Part shown: positions 35,932-45,865 of the stretch, in pieces
Position numbering within the stretch: the first letter of the stretch is position 1
Layout of the letters: each line of letters begins with the position of its first letter
Assembly: GCA_949130485.1 (NCBI GenBank)
Contig: OX422195.1
Span: forward strand, 3,804,066 to 3,868,065
Direction of reading: 5' to 3'
DNA length: 64,000 bases
DNA from: Agelas oroides
Taxonomy: Eukaryota > Porifera > Demospongiae > Agelasida > Agelasidae
Position numbers and translations under genes: made by a program
Notes under the pieces: generated by a model
The model's database searches: none
What the model was told of the DNA's origin: nothing
What the model saw: the letters and a program-made list of their open reading frames with translations, nothing else

Positions 35932-36227
35932 GGGAGAATGAGTGTACCCACTCATTCTCCCCTCCTTACAGATGGGGAGAAAGACTGAACTACACTCTCT
36001 TTTCCCTTCAGTATGGTGAAAATTTGAAAATGTACCCCACACTCTTTTTTTTTTTCATCAGAAGGGTTCAAAGAGTGAAAGTTTATCCCTACCCATGTTA
36101 CTGAATCTTGCACCTACGTACTAAAATCAAGCATCAAAGGTTGTTGCTTGTTTTTCAGTTACATTTGTGTCTCATATGCATTGTTTTTGCAGTTGGGCTT
36201 CTCCCCCCTACATCCACCTCGCATCCA

Positions 36228-36268
36228 TGCACCTGGTCTCATTCTTATGATGAATGAGACCAGGCCTT
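36228..36268. repeat. 13-bp-stem hairpin CCTGGTCTCATTC
   Basis: CCTGGTCTCATTC and its exact complement GAATGAGACCAGG are separated by about 7 bases. The GGTCTCATTC motif resembles a terminus of the TAGYCTCG MITE family, so this may be a collapsed member. Another 13-bp hairpin with a 4-base loop (GGGAGAATGAGTG) is at ~35931-35962. Confidence 0.7.
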
Positions 36269-36349
36269 TAGGGCTCCTTGTATTATTGTGAACACAAAAG
36301 GAAAATGCTCTGAAAATGAAGCTAGGTTGGTGCATTTGAGGCAGAGGAA

Positions 36350-36530
36350 GAAGAAAGTGAAAAGCCGGCAGCCGCCAGGAATCAAACCCAGGGCCTCTGG
36401 CTTGAGCTGCCAGTGCTCTGACCACCGGGCAACCACCAGCCCCCACAATCCTCTCCATATACTGCACAGGTGGTACTGAATGCTTCAGTCTCAACACCTG
36501 GGTTCGATTCCTGGCGGTTGCCAGGTTTTC
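36350..36530 (-). repeat. tRNA-derived SINE-like repeat
   Basis: On the minus strand 36440-36371 reads like a tRNA: GGTTGCCCGGTGGTCAGAGC (A-box region at 36410-36424) and GGGTTTGATTCCTGGCGG (B box at 36378-36388). Just downstream, on the plus strand, a second B-box-like GGGTTCGATTCCTGGCGG stands at 36499-36517, facing the other way. A related copy is at 59294-59390. Stems do not close as a functional tRNA, so I call a SINE relic. Confidence 0.65.
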
Positions 36531-37591
36531 ACTTTCTGCTCCCTCTGCCTCAAAAGCATACATGTACACCAAATAGCAGATGAGTGCTAGTTCATAAACA
36601 GGACAACAATACATGAAGAGGCACAGAGTTAATACACATAAGCAACAACATAATAAGACTTGAAGGTAGCAGCTGAAGATGGAAGTGGGATAGTTGAAGG
36701 CAGAGAGTTGCACAAAGGAACAACAGATACGAAAAAGGAAGATCTATGAGCAACTGAATGAATTTGTGGTACAAACAAAGGAAGATTATGGGAATGCTGT
36801 AGTGACTGGTAAGGGTGCTGAGAAAAAGTACTTGGTGGAATACAAAGTTTACTAACACTTCACTTGATGTTTCCTTTGAGGAAACCATCTAGCACCAGTT
36901 TCTCATGCTTGTTGTTTCTAGGATAGGTGTACCATGGCAATCCTGTGCTCACAATTCATCCAACTGCACATGCCAACAACCTCAACCTAGACACTGGTGC
37001 ATCCATTGACATGAACTGGAACTCACCTCAGTGTCTTTTCTCTATCCCTCAATTTTCACCTAAACTACTTATCATCTTTCTTTACCAAACACCTAACTAA
37101 CACTTTTTCTCACTATTTACACCCCAGTTTCACACTTGGTTGTATTTATTCTGAGGCCATTCTGTTGTGTATCAGTGTAGCTGAAGAAGATCCAAGGACC
37201 GAAACGTTCTATGTCATTGTAAAAGTGAATACTACGTTTATCTGCTCTGTAACAAAAATTTTCGAATTTGGTTGTAGCAACATAGTAATGAGGCTATACT
37301 CTATTATTACAGAGAATAGCTTGTCATGGAGTGGTACCATACAGTGGAGCCATTTGTTCTACCTAAGCAGCTACTGTGGCTATTAAACTGTAGGCTAAGT
37401 CTGAACACAGTCTGGCTTGTCATGCATAGTCCTTACTTGAGGCATCTTAGAGAAATAGCAACTGGGAATTGCCACACATCAGCCATGAAGCAGAATCTTT
37501 GCCACCTTCTGTGTTCATCCTGTCTACACAATGTTAGCCCTTGTATACAAAGAGTAGGTACTCATACCCAGTGTTGCCTCCTTGAATGCAG
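36531..37591. other. Non-coding stretch upstream of the first visible plakin exon
   Basis: No convincing exon is seen. Around 37172-37240 the plus strand has GCTGAAGAAGATCC...GGACCGAAACGTT followed by AAAGTGAATACTACG, a motif arrangement I know from invertebrate retroelement leaders or tails. Probably an old repeat fragment. Confidence 0.45.
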
Positions 37592-37661
37592 CAGGGGAGA
37601 AACTGATGGTCTCCATCTCCGCAGCTGAGATGCAGAAGTACCTCATGGACCTGAATGAAAG
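37592..37661 (+). CDS. Plakin-like spectrin-repeat protein, exon 1 of those visible
   Basis: Reads AAGEKLMVSISAAEMQKYLM then DLNER, the end of a spectrin-repeat helix C (A..I...L..LN.R pattern). Acceptor is GAATGCAG at 37591 (an alternative three bases downstream is possible); donor is GAAAG|GTGGGC. It ends two bases into an Arg codon, which the first base of the next exon completes, so the phase agrees. Being internal, it implies earlier exons that are not visible between here and the satellite. Confidence 0.72.
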
Positions 37662-37830
37662 GTGGGCAGGTTGTAGTCAGATAGGCCTTTTGGCTGCCTG
37701 CTGCCTGCCCTCCCCCTCCCTTCTTCTCATACACTCAAACACTCTTGAACATGCACATGTATACCTGTACGTATTTACATGCACATATACATTCTGTTGT
37801 CTCTCATACACACACACAAACACCATACAC

Positions 37831-37874
<44 letters not shown>

Positions 37875-39285
37875 ACACGCACATGCAACACACACACCAC
37901 ACATAACACACATGCACATGCACACACGCACATGCACACACACGCACACACACACACATGCTACGCACACACGCCATGCACACACACACGCACGCACACA
38001 CACGCACACACACACACACACACCTACACACACACACATGCACACACACACCACACATAACACACATGCACATGCACACACGCACATGCACACACACACG
38101 CACACACACACACACACACACGCTACGCACACACGCCATGCACACACACACGCACGCACACGCGCACACACATGCACACACACACACACACACTTGTGCT
38201 GTTTTAGTTTAATGTTCAGACTAGGCTGCAGATCCAAATTGTTAGTTTAGTTTTAACTTTAATTACTAAATCTAAAATGGGTTAGTATCGGTACATTTAG
38301 GTTTAGTTAACTACCATTTTTGGGTGATTTCAAATTAGTTTAGTTGTAGTTTTTAATTAACAGACTAAGCCAGCATCAATTTTAGTTTTAGTTTTAAATG
38401 CATTTAGTTTTGGTTTTAGTTAGCTAAAACAACACTGACACACACAATAAATAACTATGGGAGTTCTTCCTGCCAGTAATAATCTTCCAATGCAAATTGG
38501 CTATGCCTTGTACAAAGCAGCCACCATTCATTAGACCCACAGCCTATTCAGCTAACACCTAGCAATTACAACCACCCAACCAACAGTCTTCTAGAAAAGG
38601 TCAGTCATTTGAAGAATCCAGCAGCATCGACCGCTCTTCTGAGGTATAAGGTACACAAGTACATTCTATGTACTGGTAGTACTGTCATTTTACTAATGCC
38701 CCCAATAACAAAAATAAAACAAGGCGGTGGATAGCCACACTTCAGATCAGACTAATCCCTAACGAAGCATGGAAGACTCAGATAAACCATGCCTTTATTC
38801 TGCAAACTGCTAGCTCACAGGTATATAGTTAAATAATAGTGCGGTAACCCACGTGCAAGCCCACATGGAAGTTCACATGCAAGCTCACGCGTAAGCCCAC
38901 GTGCAACACATCTCACATAACCATGACTGGGCTGGACTCCATATGGGAGAGGCTCCGCCCTTTCTGTAGCCGATCACAGGTTGGGAGTTCAAAGGAGCCG
39001 AAACCTGTGATTGTGCAAGGATCAGATCGGGAACTCCCCTGATGACCAGCAAAAGAAAACATGGAACTGGAAGCAGCAGAACATTTAAATGCATATTATA
39101 TAACTATAACACTCTCATAAAATGTTGTTTTGTTCTATATGTTGTATCACACACAAACAAATGCCCCCCTTCCATCCAAAAGAATAAGAATAAAGAAAAA
39201 AATTATTAAAAATAATAATTTATTTTTACTGACTCAAAGTGCAATGGACAAGTTCCTTGCCACTCTTCTTAATGGGAAGACTCTT

Positions 39286-39323
<38 letters not shown>

Positions 39324-39324
<1 letters not shown>

Positions 39325-39474
39325 CATATAGAACTTCTCACTGCCAAAAGATGGAGTACACTGAATGCTGATCTGGAGAAAACCTGGCTCAGTAATGCAG
39401 AGATGAGAATGTATGCTGAGTGGAAGCCTTGTGCACTGCCTGAAACGTGTGTGGCAGAGATCACGAAACATCAG
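39324..39474 (+). CDS. Plakin-like spectrin-repeat protein, exon 2
   Basis: 151 bp, reading HIELLTAKRWSTLNADLEKT, WLSNAEMRMYAEWKPCALPE, TCVAEITKHQ. It has heptad-like helix C and helix A character with two Trp, ending in the KHQ/EHK motif that marks the A-B linker of plakin repeats. The acceptor is the last CAG of a (CA)n microsatellite; donor is CAG|GTATGT. One base completes the previous codon and the exon ends in phase 0. Confidence 0.82.
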
Positions 39475-40010
39475 GTATGTCTGTTTCTCCTCCTCTCCCT
39501 CCTCCCCCTCCCCCCACTTCCTCCCCTTCTTCTTCTTCTCTTCTCCTCTTTCCTCCTGTCCTCTTCTCCTTGTCAAGAAATGTTGTTGCTCAGCAATCTC
39601 ATTTCTCCCTGTCTCCTCCCTTCCCACTCCTTCCCCTTCTCCTTTCCCCCTATTCCATCCTTCCCTCCCCTCCCTCCCTCCCCTCCCTCCCTCCTCTCTC
39701 CCTCCCTCCCCTCCCTCCTCTCCTCCCTCCCTCCCTCCCCTCCCTCCTATCCTCTCTCCCTCCCTCCCCTCCCTCCTATCCTCCCTCCCCTCCCTCCCTC
39801 CCCTCCCTCCCTCCCTCCTCTCCTCCCTCCCCTCCCTCCCCTCCCTCTCTCCTCCCTCCCCCTTCCCTCCTCTCCTCCCTCCCTCCCACCCTCCTTTCCT
39901 CCCTCCATCCCCTCCCTCTCTCCTCTCCTCCCTCCCCTCCCTCCCTCCTCTCCTCTCCTCCCTCTCTCCCCTCCCTCCCTTCTCTCCTCCCTCCCTCATC
40001 TCTCCCCCAG
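39475..40010 (+). repeat. Intron with ~400-bp pure polypyrimidine tract
   Basis: After the donor, the intron is almost entirely C and T on the plus strand (CTCCCTCCCTCCCCT repeats, ~39600-40008), ending CTCTCCCCCAG. Only a few A or G interruptions occur. Long mirror-symmetric purine/pyrimidine runs can form triplex DNA; that is a general property, not shown here. The large Pro/Ser and Gly/Glu/Arg-rich ORFs here are artefacts. Confidence 0.93.
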
Positions 40011-40173
40011 GCATTCACAGAGGAGGTGCAGTCACATCATGCACCCATCAATGCTCTCAAGTCAAAGGCAGATGATCTGAAGTCTTGTGATGTGGTGAAG
40101 ATAGTGGAGAGGTGGACAAGTCATGACTTGGTGGGAAGGTGGGAGGACCTCAACGGTGCACTGGAGGAGAGAC

Positions 40174-40175
<2 letters not shown>
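40011..40175 (+). CDS. Plakin-like spectrin-repeat protein, exon 3
   Basis: 165 bp, 55 codons, phase 0 at both ends. Starts AFTEEVQSHHAPINALKSKA (helix B, compare AFxEEL of plakin repeats), then DDLKSCDVVKIVERWTSHDL and VGRWEDLNGALEERQ (helix C with the W..LN...ERQ signature). Acceptor CTCCCCCAG; the donor CAG|GTGTGT is itself the start of a (GT)n run. Confidence 0.88.
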
Positions 40176-40214
<39 letters not shown>

Positions 40215-40316
40215 TGTGTGTGTGTTGTGTGTGCAGTGTGTGCATGTGTGTGTGTGCATGCATGTGTGTGTGTGGTGTGTGTGCATGTGTGTGTGTGTGC
40301 ATGTGTGGGGTGCTAC
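40176..40316. repeat. (GT)n microsatellite abutting a 5' splice site
   Basis: TG/GT repeat with TGCATG interruptions, starting at the first intron base and continuing up to the 1.6-kb inverted-repeat element. Confidence 0.93.
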
Positions 40317-41930
40317 AAAACTACGCAGTTTCGGTATCCTTGCCCGTACTATATAGGAGACAAATTGCTTACCCCTACGCAATTTGTCTCCTATAGTAAT
40401 ATGGGAAACAAACAGTGTATAGGAATTTAGTGCTGCCTGTAATACTATAGGGGACAAATAGCGTAGGGGTACGCAATTTGCCTCCTATATACTACCGGAA
40501 CCTGACACAGTACAGGTATATACAGTATTAGTGCCAGTTGCCTATATACTATAGGGGACGAATAGTGTAGGGTACGCAATTTGTCTCCTATAGTACTACA
40601 GGAGACAAACAGTGTAGGTTAGGCAATGTAGATGATCAGTACTATATGATATAAGGATCCTGTCGTTTAGCTGCCTGTTTTCTTGTAACAGCTGTTTGTC
40701 CTCTGGCATCAGTTTCAGGTCTCGTATACAGTACGATGCAGGGCTGCATGGACTATCCCCAATCACTATAGGATCTGCAAACAAAATGTTTCGAGTTCAA
40801 TGGCATCTGTAACTAATTCTTCTTTTTTTCCTTAGGTAATGTGTATACGTACACACGTTTTGCAGGTTTGGTAGTTGTGACATGTACTTCCCACTTCTAC
40901 ATCTAAGGGCCTGTTTTAGCAACTTACCTTCGTTGGGTATTGTCTTCTTAGGAGGATCCACTGAGAGCACATGAGTGTCCGTGTAGAGCTGAGATATTCT
41001 CACCACAAAGTGCTCTTTCCTCTTTTCAGCCCTATGTCTAACTTAGCTACAAGTAGAGCAATAGCTACTCTTGCACTGATTGCAGAATATGGTTGCTTCA
41101 CCCTGACAGTGGTCACACGTATCATCCACTGTCTCTGAATCATCCATGGCTAGGCTAGATTGCAACTACACACTTCAATAGCACACTCTCCAGTATCACT
41201 GTGACTGTAAGTGTCAGAGTCATAGATCTTGAAGACGCTGAATGGCTGGGAAGCTGAGCGCTGTGATGAGCATTCGTTTCGTGCTAAAATCTAGGTGAGT
41301 ACTTGAGCCGTTTTCGAGTTATCGTTGTTTGACAAGTGGTCTGAACAAAGAAAGAAAGAAAGAAAGAAGAAAGAATACGAAAAATGGCACTTTTGCGTTT
41401 AGCTGTCTTCCACGTGGCTTTTGGGCAACTATATGAGTCTTGCTGATCACAAAGGCACTCAAAGAGGAAGCCTGGTCGCTTAAATAAGCTTTTATCGCAT
41501 TTGTGGTGAAGTTATACGGCTTTTGCTTAAGATATTGCGTGTCGGCGCCATCCCTACATAGAGAGTCTACCGACTCGCTGATAAAATGTTCTGACAGGTA
41601 TGGATCTACTAATCTGGACAGGTGTCCCGTAAAGGTTCTGCCTAAACACTTCTAAGCAGACACCTTGGATATGGCACTTGTGCCTAACCTGTTTGTCTCC
41701 TGTAGTACTATAGGAGACAAATAGCGTAGTTTTGTACACACCTCAATATCATATAGTACTGATCATCTACATTGCCTAACCTACACTGTTTGTCTCCTGT
41801 AGTACTATAGGAGACAAATTGCGTACCCCTACGCAATTTGTCTCCTATATACTATAGGGGACAAATAGCGTAGGGTACGCAATTTGTCTCCTATATAGTA
41901 CGGGCAAGGATACCCAAACTGCGTAGTTTT
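40317..41930. mobile_element. 1.6-kb inverted-repeat element in intron 3
   Basis: The left arm 40317-40370 (AAAACTACGCAGTTTCGGTA...GGAGACAAATTGC) is matched by its reverse complement at 41875-41930. Inside, short palindromic modules of TTTGTCTCCTATAGTACTAT/AGGAGACAAATAGCGTA type recur at 40350-40620 and 41690-41900. It lies between GT microsatellites, so a target duplication cannot be read. No transposase is seen. It contains a nested dispersed repeat at 41396-41577 and a short (GAAA)n run at 41346-41375. Confidence 0.8.
41396..41577 (-). repeat. Dispersed repeat sharing an end with 56150-56330
   Basis: The reverse complement begins GAGTCGGTAGACTCTCTATG and TAGGGATGGCGCCGACACGC, then runs through CTTAAGCAAAAGCCGTATAA to TGATCAGCAAGACTC and CAAAAGCCACGTGG. 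The plus strand at 56150-56330 matches along ~180 bp. The TGTAGGGATG motif lies at one end, as in several other repeats here. Confidence 0.85.
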
Positions 41931-41939
41931 ATCTAATGC

Positions 41940-42357
41940 CGCATGTGTGCGCATGTGCGTGTGTGTGCGTGTGTGTGCGCATGTGCGTATGTGTGCATGC
42001 ATGTGTGTATGTGTATGTGCGTGTATGTGTGTGTGGGTGGTGTTTGCGTGTGTGAGAGGGCATGTGTGTGTGTGTGTGTGCATGTGTGCGCTTGTGCATG
42101 TGTGTGTGCGTATGTGTGCATGCATGTGTGTATGTGTATGTGCGTGTATGTGTGTGTGGGTGGTTTGCGTGTGTGAGAGGGCATGTGTGTGTGTGTGTGT
42201 GCATGCGTGTGTGTGGTGTGTGTGTGTGTGCATGTGTGTGCACTTGTGCATGTGTGTGTGCGTATGTGTGCAAGCATGTGTGTATGTGTATGTGCGTGTA
42301 TGTGTGTGTGGGTGGTGTTTGCGTGTGTGAGAGGGCATGTGTGTGTGCGTGTGCGTG

Positions 42358-42394
<37 letters not shown>

Positions 42395-42395
42395 A
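41940..42395. repeat. Complex (TG)n minisatellite and (CTAT)n
   Basis: A ~115-bp block of TGTGTGCGTATGTGTGCATG, TGGGTGGTGTTTGCGTGTG and AGAGGGCATGTG type is repeated about three times (42000-42350), followed by nine copies of CTAT (42358-42393). The Cys/Val- and His/Thr-rich ORFs here are artefacts. Confidence 0.92.
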
Positions 42396-42443
42396 GTGTA
42401 ATGCTATACACACCATTGTACACACTCCATCCCTCTGCTACAG

Positions 42444-42604
42444 GTGCAGCTATATCAGGCAAAGGACCAGGCAGACAAGTTTGACAGGTCCTACCAGTCC
42501 CTCATTGCTGGCCTAGATGGGGTACAAGAGGTGCAGGAGAAGCAGGAACCCATTCACACCAAGGTAGAGATAGTCAAGCAACAACTGGAGGCACACAAGA
42601 TGGG
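42444..42604 (+). CDS. Plakin-like spectrin-repeat protein, exon 4
   Basis: Acceptor TGCTACAG. Reads VQLYQAKDQADKFDRSYQSL, IAGLDGVQEVQEKQEPIHTK, VEIVKQQLEAHK(MG): a clear helix A and linker with the plakin-type EKQEPI...VKQQLEAHK. The likely donor is GATGGG|GTACAT, which ends in phase 2, whereas exon 5 needs phase 0, so the junction is one base off. The GGGG run at the donor is a possible one-base assembly error, or an unusual donor is used. An alternative donor AAG|GTAGAG at 42563 keeps phase 0 but drops the linker. Confidence 0.78.
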
Positions 42605-43886
42605 GTACATAGCCAACTGTCATTCCATACCATTGCCCTAGTTCCATGTTACTTAATACCATTTTCTCTCCTAGTTTTATACCAGTTCAATACAATGTAC
42701 TGCTTTTGTGCGATACGAAATGACCAATCAAAGCACCAAAAACCTGGCCTTCCATGAATCTGATTGGTTAATTTCAAAGTCCAATACTGTGTTCTCTGAC
42801 TCAGCAACTTGAACTTTACAGTACATATTCATCAATTTCTTTCAGCACATTTGAAGGAGTTAGCATTCCAGTGATTGATAAGCACCAAATATGAACCTCT
42901 AAATGAGCCTAGATTGTGAGACATATAGACCGTATGTCCCATTTCCAGCCCATGTGCCCTGGGAACGAGACTACTAGTGTAAATTGTGGGGCCTGAACGA
43001 GCAATGCAGAGCAGCATCGTTTGACTAAGATTTCACAGGCTAGTTTTATTACCAGGTTATAGCATACAGGTTATGCGTGTCTGCAGCTAGCAGGGTTTAA
43101 CTCTGGCCTCCTGCTGACCTCTGTTGGCTCTGGACACACTGCCTGGCTTGTCACGCATTGTTCTTTCACAAATAGGAGAGGCATCGAAAAGTCACTACAC
43201 ATGGTAAACACATTGTCAGCCATTCAACTATCAAAGCATCTCTGCTACCTTCTGCATTCTGTAAGTAGCCAGGTTTGTCTTCACAACTTCCAACCCTCTT
43301 ACAGTAAACGTTCACGCTCCAACTACTCCTCCCAAGCGTCTCTCCTTGCTGTGTTTGCGAATTGTCCACACTGCGACTGGAAAATATAGTTTGCAGGACG
43401 AAAATGTTACTTATTGTCTGTACGCGGCATGCGGTTGCGTTAAATTACAGCCTAAACAGACATACGGAATACGTACGACAGATATATATATGAAAAGTGC
43501 ACCGTTCTACTAGCTAGCGTGGGGCTCGCTCAGGCTCGCCCCAATAGTATTGTAATGGACCGAGCCGCACGCACAAGTATCAAGTACTCAGGTAACTCAA
43601 CAATTAAGTAATACTGACAGAGAAAAGAGGACTGTACAACACTGGAAGACGCTAGTTAAATACAAAAAGAGAACAAAGTGGTGCAAAAGTACAATTGGAC
43701 CTGCTAGCTACAACAAAGATCTATTCAATACCACAAAGCACCATAAAAGTCTCATACAAAACCCAAGCAACAAATTAACACCTAATTAGCACAAATCAAC
43801 ACCTAGTAAAGAAAACTGTGGTAAGTTCAGTCCACCACAAATATTATCCAGTTACTTAGTTAGCCTTGTTGCATCTGGGATATTAG
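42605..43886. other. Intron 4, left part, no recognised gene
   Basis: Intronic sequence with a solitary MITE-end-like CCCTGGGAACGAGACTACT at about 42957-42975. A weak direct match is seen between GACACACTGCCTGGCTTGTC (43132) and the CTGGCTTGTCATGC region at 37411, suggesting an old dispersed repeat. Nothing else recognised. Confidence 0.5.
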
Positions 43887-43999
43887 TAGTCTCGTCCCCA
43901 GACACCAAATTTTTCGCGCGCGCCCTGCGGCCTTACCCTAACCCTATTTTTCGACGAGTCCGCAGGGCGCGCGAAAAATTAGGTCTGGGGACGAGACTA
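43887..43999. mobile_element. 113-bp MITE with 9-bp target duplication
   Basis: Nearly a perfect palindrome. The left arm TAGTCTCGTCCCCAGAC continues as ATTTTTCGCGCGCGCCCTGC, and the right arm is its complement, with a short AT/CCCTAACCC core. GGATATTAG is duplicated on both sides (43878-43886 and 44000-44008). A 9-bp duplication suggests a Mutator-like transposase in trans; that is inference. Confidence 0.93.
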
Positions 44000-44069
44000 G
44001 GATATTAGGTGTTCTGACACAGGTCTGGTAGCATCACATGATCCCTAATGGTACTGTTTGTGTGTCCAG

Positions 44070-44197
44070 GAGCACCTGAAGGTGCTAGCCAACCTGGAGA
44101 GTCAGCTGAATGATTTGGATGGACTGGGACAGCTGCTTAGTAGAGACTGTGTGAAGATTGATGGAAAGATCATCCAACAAAGGATTGCTGACCTCAG
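44070..44197 (+). CDS. Plakin-like spectrin-repeat protein, exon 5
   Basis: Acceptor TTTGTGTGTCCAG, donor CTCAG|GTGAGT. Reads EHLKVLANLESQLNDLDGLG, QLLSRDCVKIDGKIIQQRIA, DLR: helix B followed by the start of helix C, continuing directly from the LEAHK linker of exon 4. Ends two bases into an Arg codon that exon 6 completes. Confidence 0.88.
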
Positions 44198-44380
44198 GTG
44201 AGTCCATCTGTCTGTTTGGCATTGTCTTTCTACTTTAATGATAGAACAGATTCAAATAACAAGAAGATACAATCATATTCTTCCCTTCCCTCTCCCATTC
44301 CCTCCCCTCACCATCCTTCCCTACTCCTCCCTTTTGTTCCTTCTGCCCTTCCTTATCACCTCCCTCCCCTCCCTCACCAG

Positions 44381-44570
44381 GGCATGGTGGAATCATCTTT
44401 ACTTGGCAGCCATTGCTCGGCAGTCCTCCCAGGAGGAGCCACTGCTTTCCCTAGGACAGTTTAAGAAGGCCTACGAAGAGCTAAGGCCATGGCTCACCAA
44501 TGCCCTCAGGCAGCCAGCAGAAATAGAGCCCATCACAGGAGACCTGGATCCTGTTCCTACCCAGCCCAAG
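44381..44570 (+). CDS. Plakin-like spectrin-repeat protein, exon 6
   Basis: Acceptor CCTCACCAG, donor CCAAG|GTGTGT. The first base completes Arg. Reads AWWNHLYLAAIARQSSQEEP (end of helix C), then LLSLGQFKKAYEELRPWLTN (helix A of the next repeat) and EIEPITGDLDPVPTQPK with the EPIxGDLD motif typical of plakin repeats. Ends in phase 0. Confidence 0.9.
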
Positions 44571-44759
44571 GTGTGTACATGTTTAGGTTGACACTTTCAG
44601 GTCACTTGTGATAATTGCTTTCACGAATTATTTTTTGCCTCTCCCTTCTCTCTTCCTCCTTCCCACTCCCCCCCCCCCCCCCCCCCCCACCACCACCCCT
44701 TTCCCTTTTCTTGACCTTTCTCTTCTTTTTTCTCTCCCCCCCCAACCTTCTCCTCCCAG

Positions 44760-45029
44760 GCCCTCCAGAAGCACCACAAGACAGGAGATAACTGTGTCGT
44801 TCTCAAGAAGAAGCTGCAAGACCTGGAGAGGAAGTGGGAAACAGTCTGTCAGGTGTCCGTGGAAAGGCAGGATCGTTGTCTTGAGCAAGCGTACAAACAC
44901 ATTGGACAGTTCCAGTCCCACCTTATCCCCCTACAATCATGGATGACTAAAGTTTTACACATGCTGGATGATTCTGAGCCAGTACATGGTGATATTGATA
45001 CTACAGATGCTCTCATGGCTACACATTCT
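44760..45029 (+). CDS. Plakin-like spectrin-repeat protein, exon 7
   Basis: The longest exon, 90 codons, phase 0 at both ends (acceptor CTCCTCCCAG, donor TTCT|GTAAGT). ALQKHHK, then LKKKLQDLERKWETVC (helix C), then QAYKHIGQFQSHLIPLQSWM (helix A) and DSEPVHGDIDTTDALMATHS. Helix B between ALQKHHK and LKKKLQDL seems about 30 residues shorter than usual, so this repeat is contracted or a small exon is missed in the C/T-rich intron before it. Confidence 0.92.
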
Positions 45030-45059
45030 GTAAGTATGAGTGCTCATCCTGTGACCAAT

Positions 45060-45360
45060 GATCCTTTATCCAACTCTCCCCCCTTTTTTTCCCTTTTTCC
45101 TTTCTCCATTCATTCTTCCGTTCCTTCCCTGTTTTTCTCTCCTTATCCCTCCTTCCCTTCCTCTATTCCTTCCTCCCTAATTTCTCACCCCTTTCTCCAT
45201 CCTTCCCTCCATTTCTTCCTCCTTCCCTCCTTTCCCCTATGCCTTCCTTTCCTCCCCATCCTTCCTCCCTCCTTCCCTCCCCATTCCTCCTTCTCCCACC
45301 TTCCATTCCTTTTCCTTCCCCCCTCCCTCTCTCTCCCTCTCTCTCCCTCCTCCTCCACAG
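45060..45360 (+). repeat. C/T-rich intron 7
   Basis: Almost pure pyrimidine (TTCCCTCC, CTCCTTCC) from 45075 to the CTCCACAG acceptor at 45360. Similar tracts make up introns 5 (44280-44380), 6 (44620-44759, with a run of about 20 C from ~44669) and 9 (45875-45947). Confidence 0.9.
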
Positions 45361-45543
45361 TCCTTCCAGAGGGAACTAAGCTCATACCAGAAGAGCGTAG
45401 ATGCAGCCAACACCAGCGGAGTTCACCTGATAAATGATGACCCATCAGTCACCAAGCAAGAGCTGCAGGAGATGAATGAGATGTGGGACACCATCTGCCA
45501 GAAGTCCACCCAGAAACAGGAACGACTGGTCACAGCATACAAG
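45361..45543 (+). CDS. Plakin-like spectrin-repeat protein, exon 8
   Basis: 61 codons, phase 0. SFQRELSSYQKSVDAANTSG (helix B, following HS- of exon 7 as in HKAFQKEL of plakins), then VTKQELQEMNEMWDTICQKS and TQKQERLVTAYK (helix C). Donor AAG|GTTTGT. Confidence 0.92.
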
Positions 45544-45663
45544 GTTTGTAAATAATGGGCACCCAATCAGATTGAGACCCAGAGCTGCATTAGATTTCAT
45601 AGCACATGTGAAGCCAGAGTTCCTTTCTCTCCTCCCTCACCTCCTCCCTGATCTCCCCTCTAG

Positions 45664-45795
45664 GCTGCTTGTGAGTTTGAGGAGGCATACAGTAACATGA
45701 TGTTGTGGATGGAGGATAAGTGCAAAGAACTGCAGACAATGCCTCCACCGGATCAGGATGCTAGCATACTGAACCAACAGATTAAAGAACATTGG
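45664..45795 (+). CDS. Plakin-like spectrin-repeat protein, exon 9
   Basis: 44 codons, phase 0. AACEFEEAYSNMMLWMEDKC is helix A; QDASILNQQIKEHW is the linker (IKEHK in most family members). Acceptor CCCCTCTAG; donor TGG|GTTTGT, again the start of a GT microsatellite. Confidence 0.9.
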
Positions 45796-45832
<37 letters not shown>

Positions 45833-45865
45833 TGTGCATGTGTGTGCGTGTGCATGTGCATATAC
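45796..45865. repeat. (GT)n microsatellite at the exon 9 donor
   Basis: Starts at the first intron base (GTTTGTGTGTG...) and runs about 60 bp. The 5' splice site is therefore part of the microsatellite. Confidence 0.92.

Noticed and set aside
36371-36440. Functional tRNA gene
   Set aside because: A and B boxes are recognisable, but the acceptor and anticodon stems do not close and the same sequence recurs as a dispersed repeat at 59294.
36159-36713. 184-codon minus-strand ORF
   Set aside because: It spans the SINE-like repeat and a hairpin, reads as low-complexity hydrophobic sequence, and has no domain or splice context.
37172-37205. Possible hammerhead ribozyme (CTGAAGA...CCGAAACG)
   Set aside because: The core has an extra base after CTGAAGA, stem II has a mismatch, and no closing stems I and III could be drawn. 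More likely a common retroelement motif.
37582-38250. Long His/Thr- and Cys/Val-rich ORFs
   Set aside because: Six-frame products of (CA)n repeats; only the first ~23 codons after the acceptor belong to a plakin exon. The same applies at 41829-42484 and 60018-60742.
39226-40430. Pro/Ser-rich and Gly/Glu/Arg-rich ORFs of 220-330 codons
   Set aside because: They arise from the polypyrimidine intron; the flanking exons are spliced with good sites.
43925-43950. Telomere-like CCCTAACCCT
   Set aside because: One or two copies only, in the core of a 113-bp MITE; not an interstitial telomere array.
44198-44591. 117- and 88-codon ORFs starting in intron 5
   Set aside because: Their 5' parts translate intron; only 44381-44570 in one frame fits the spectrin-repeat exon.
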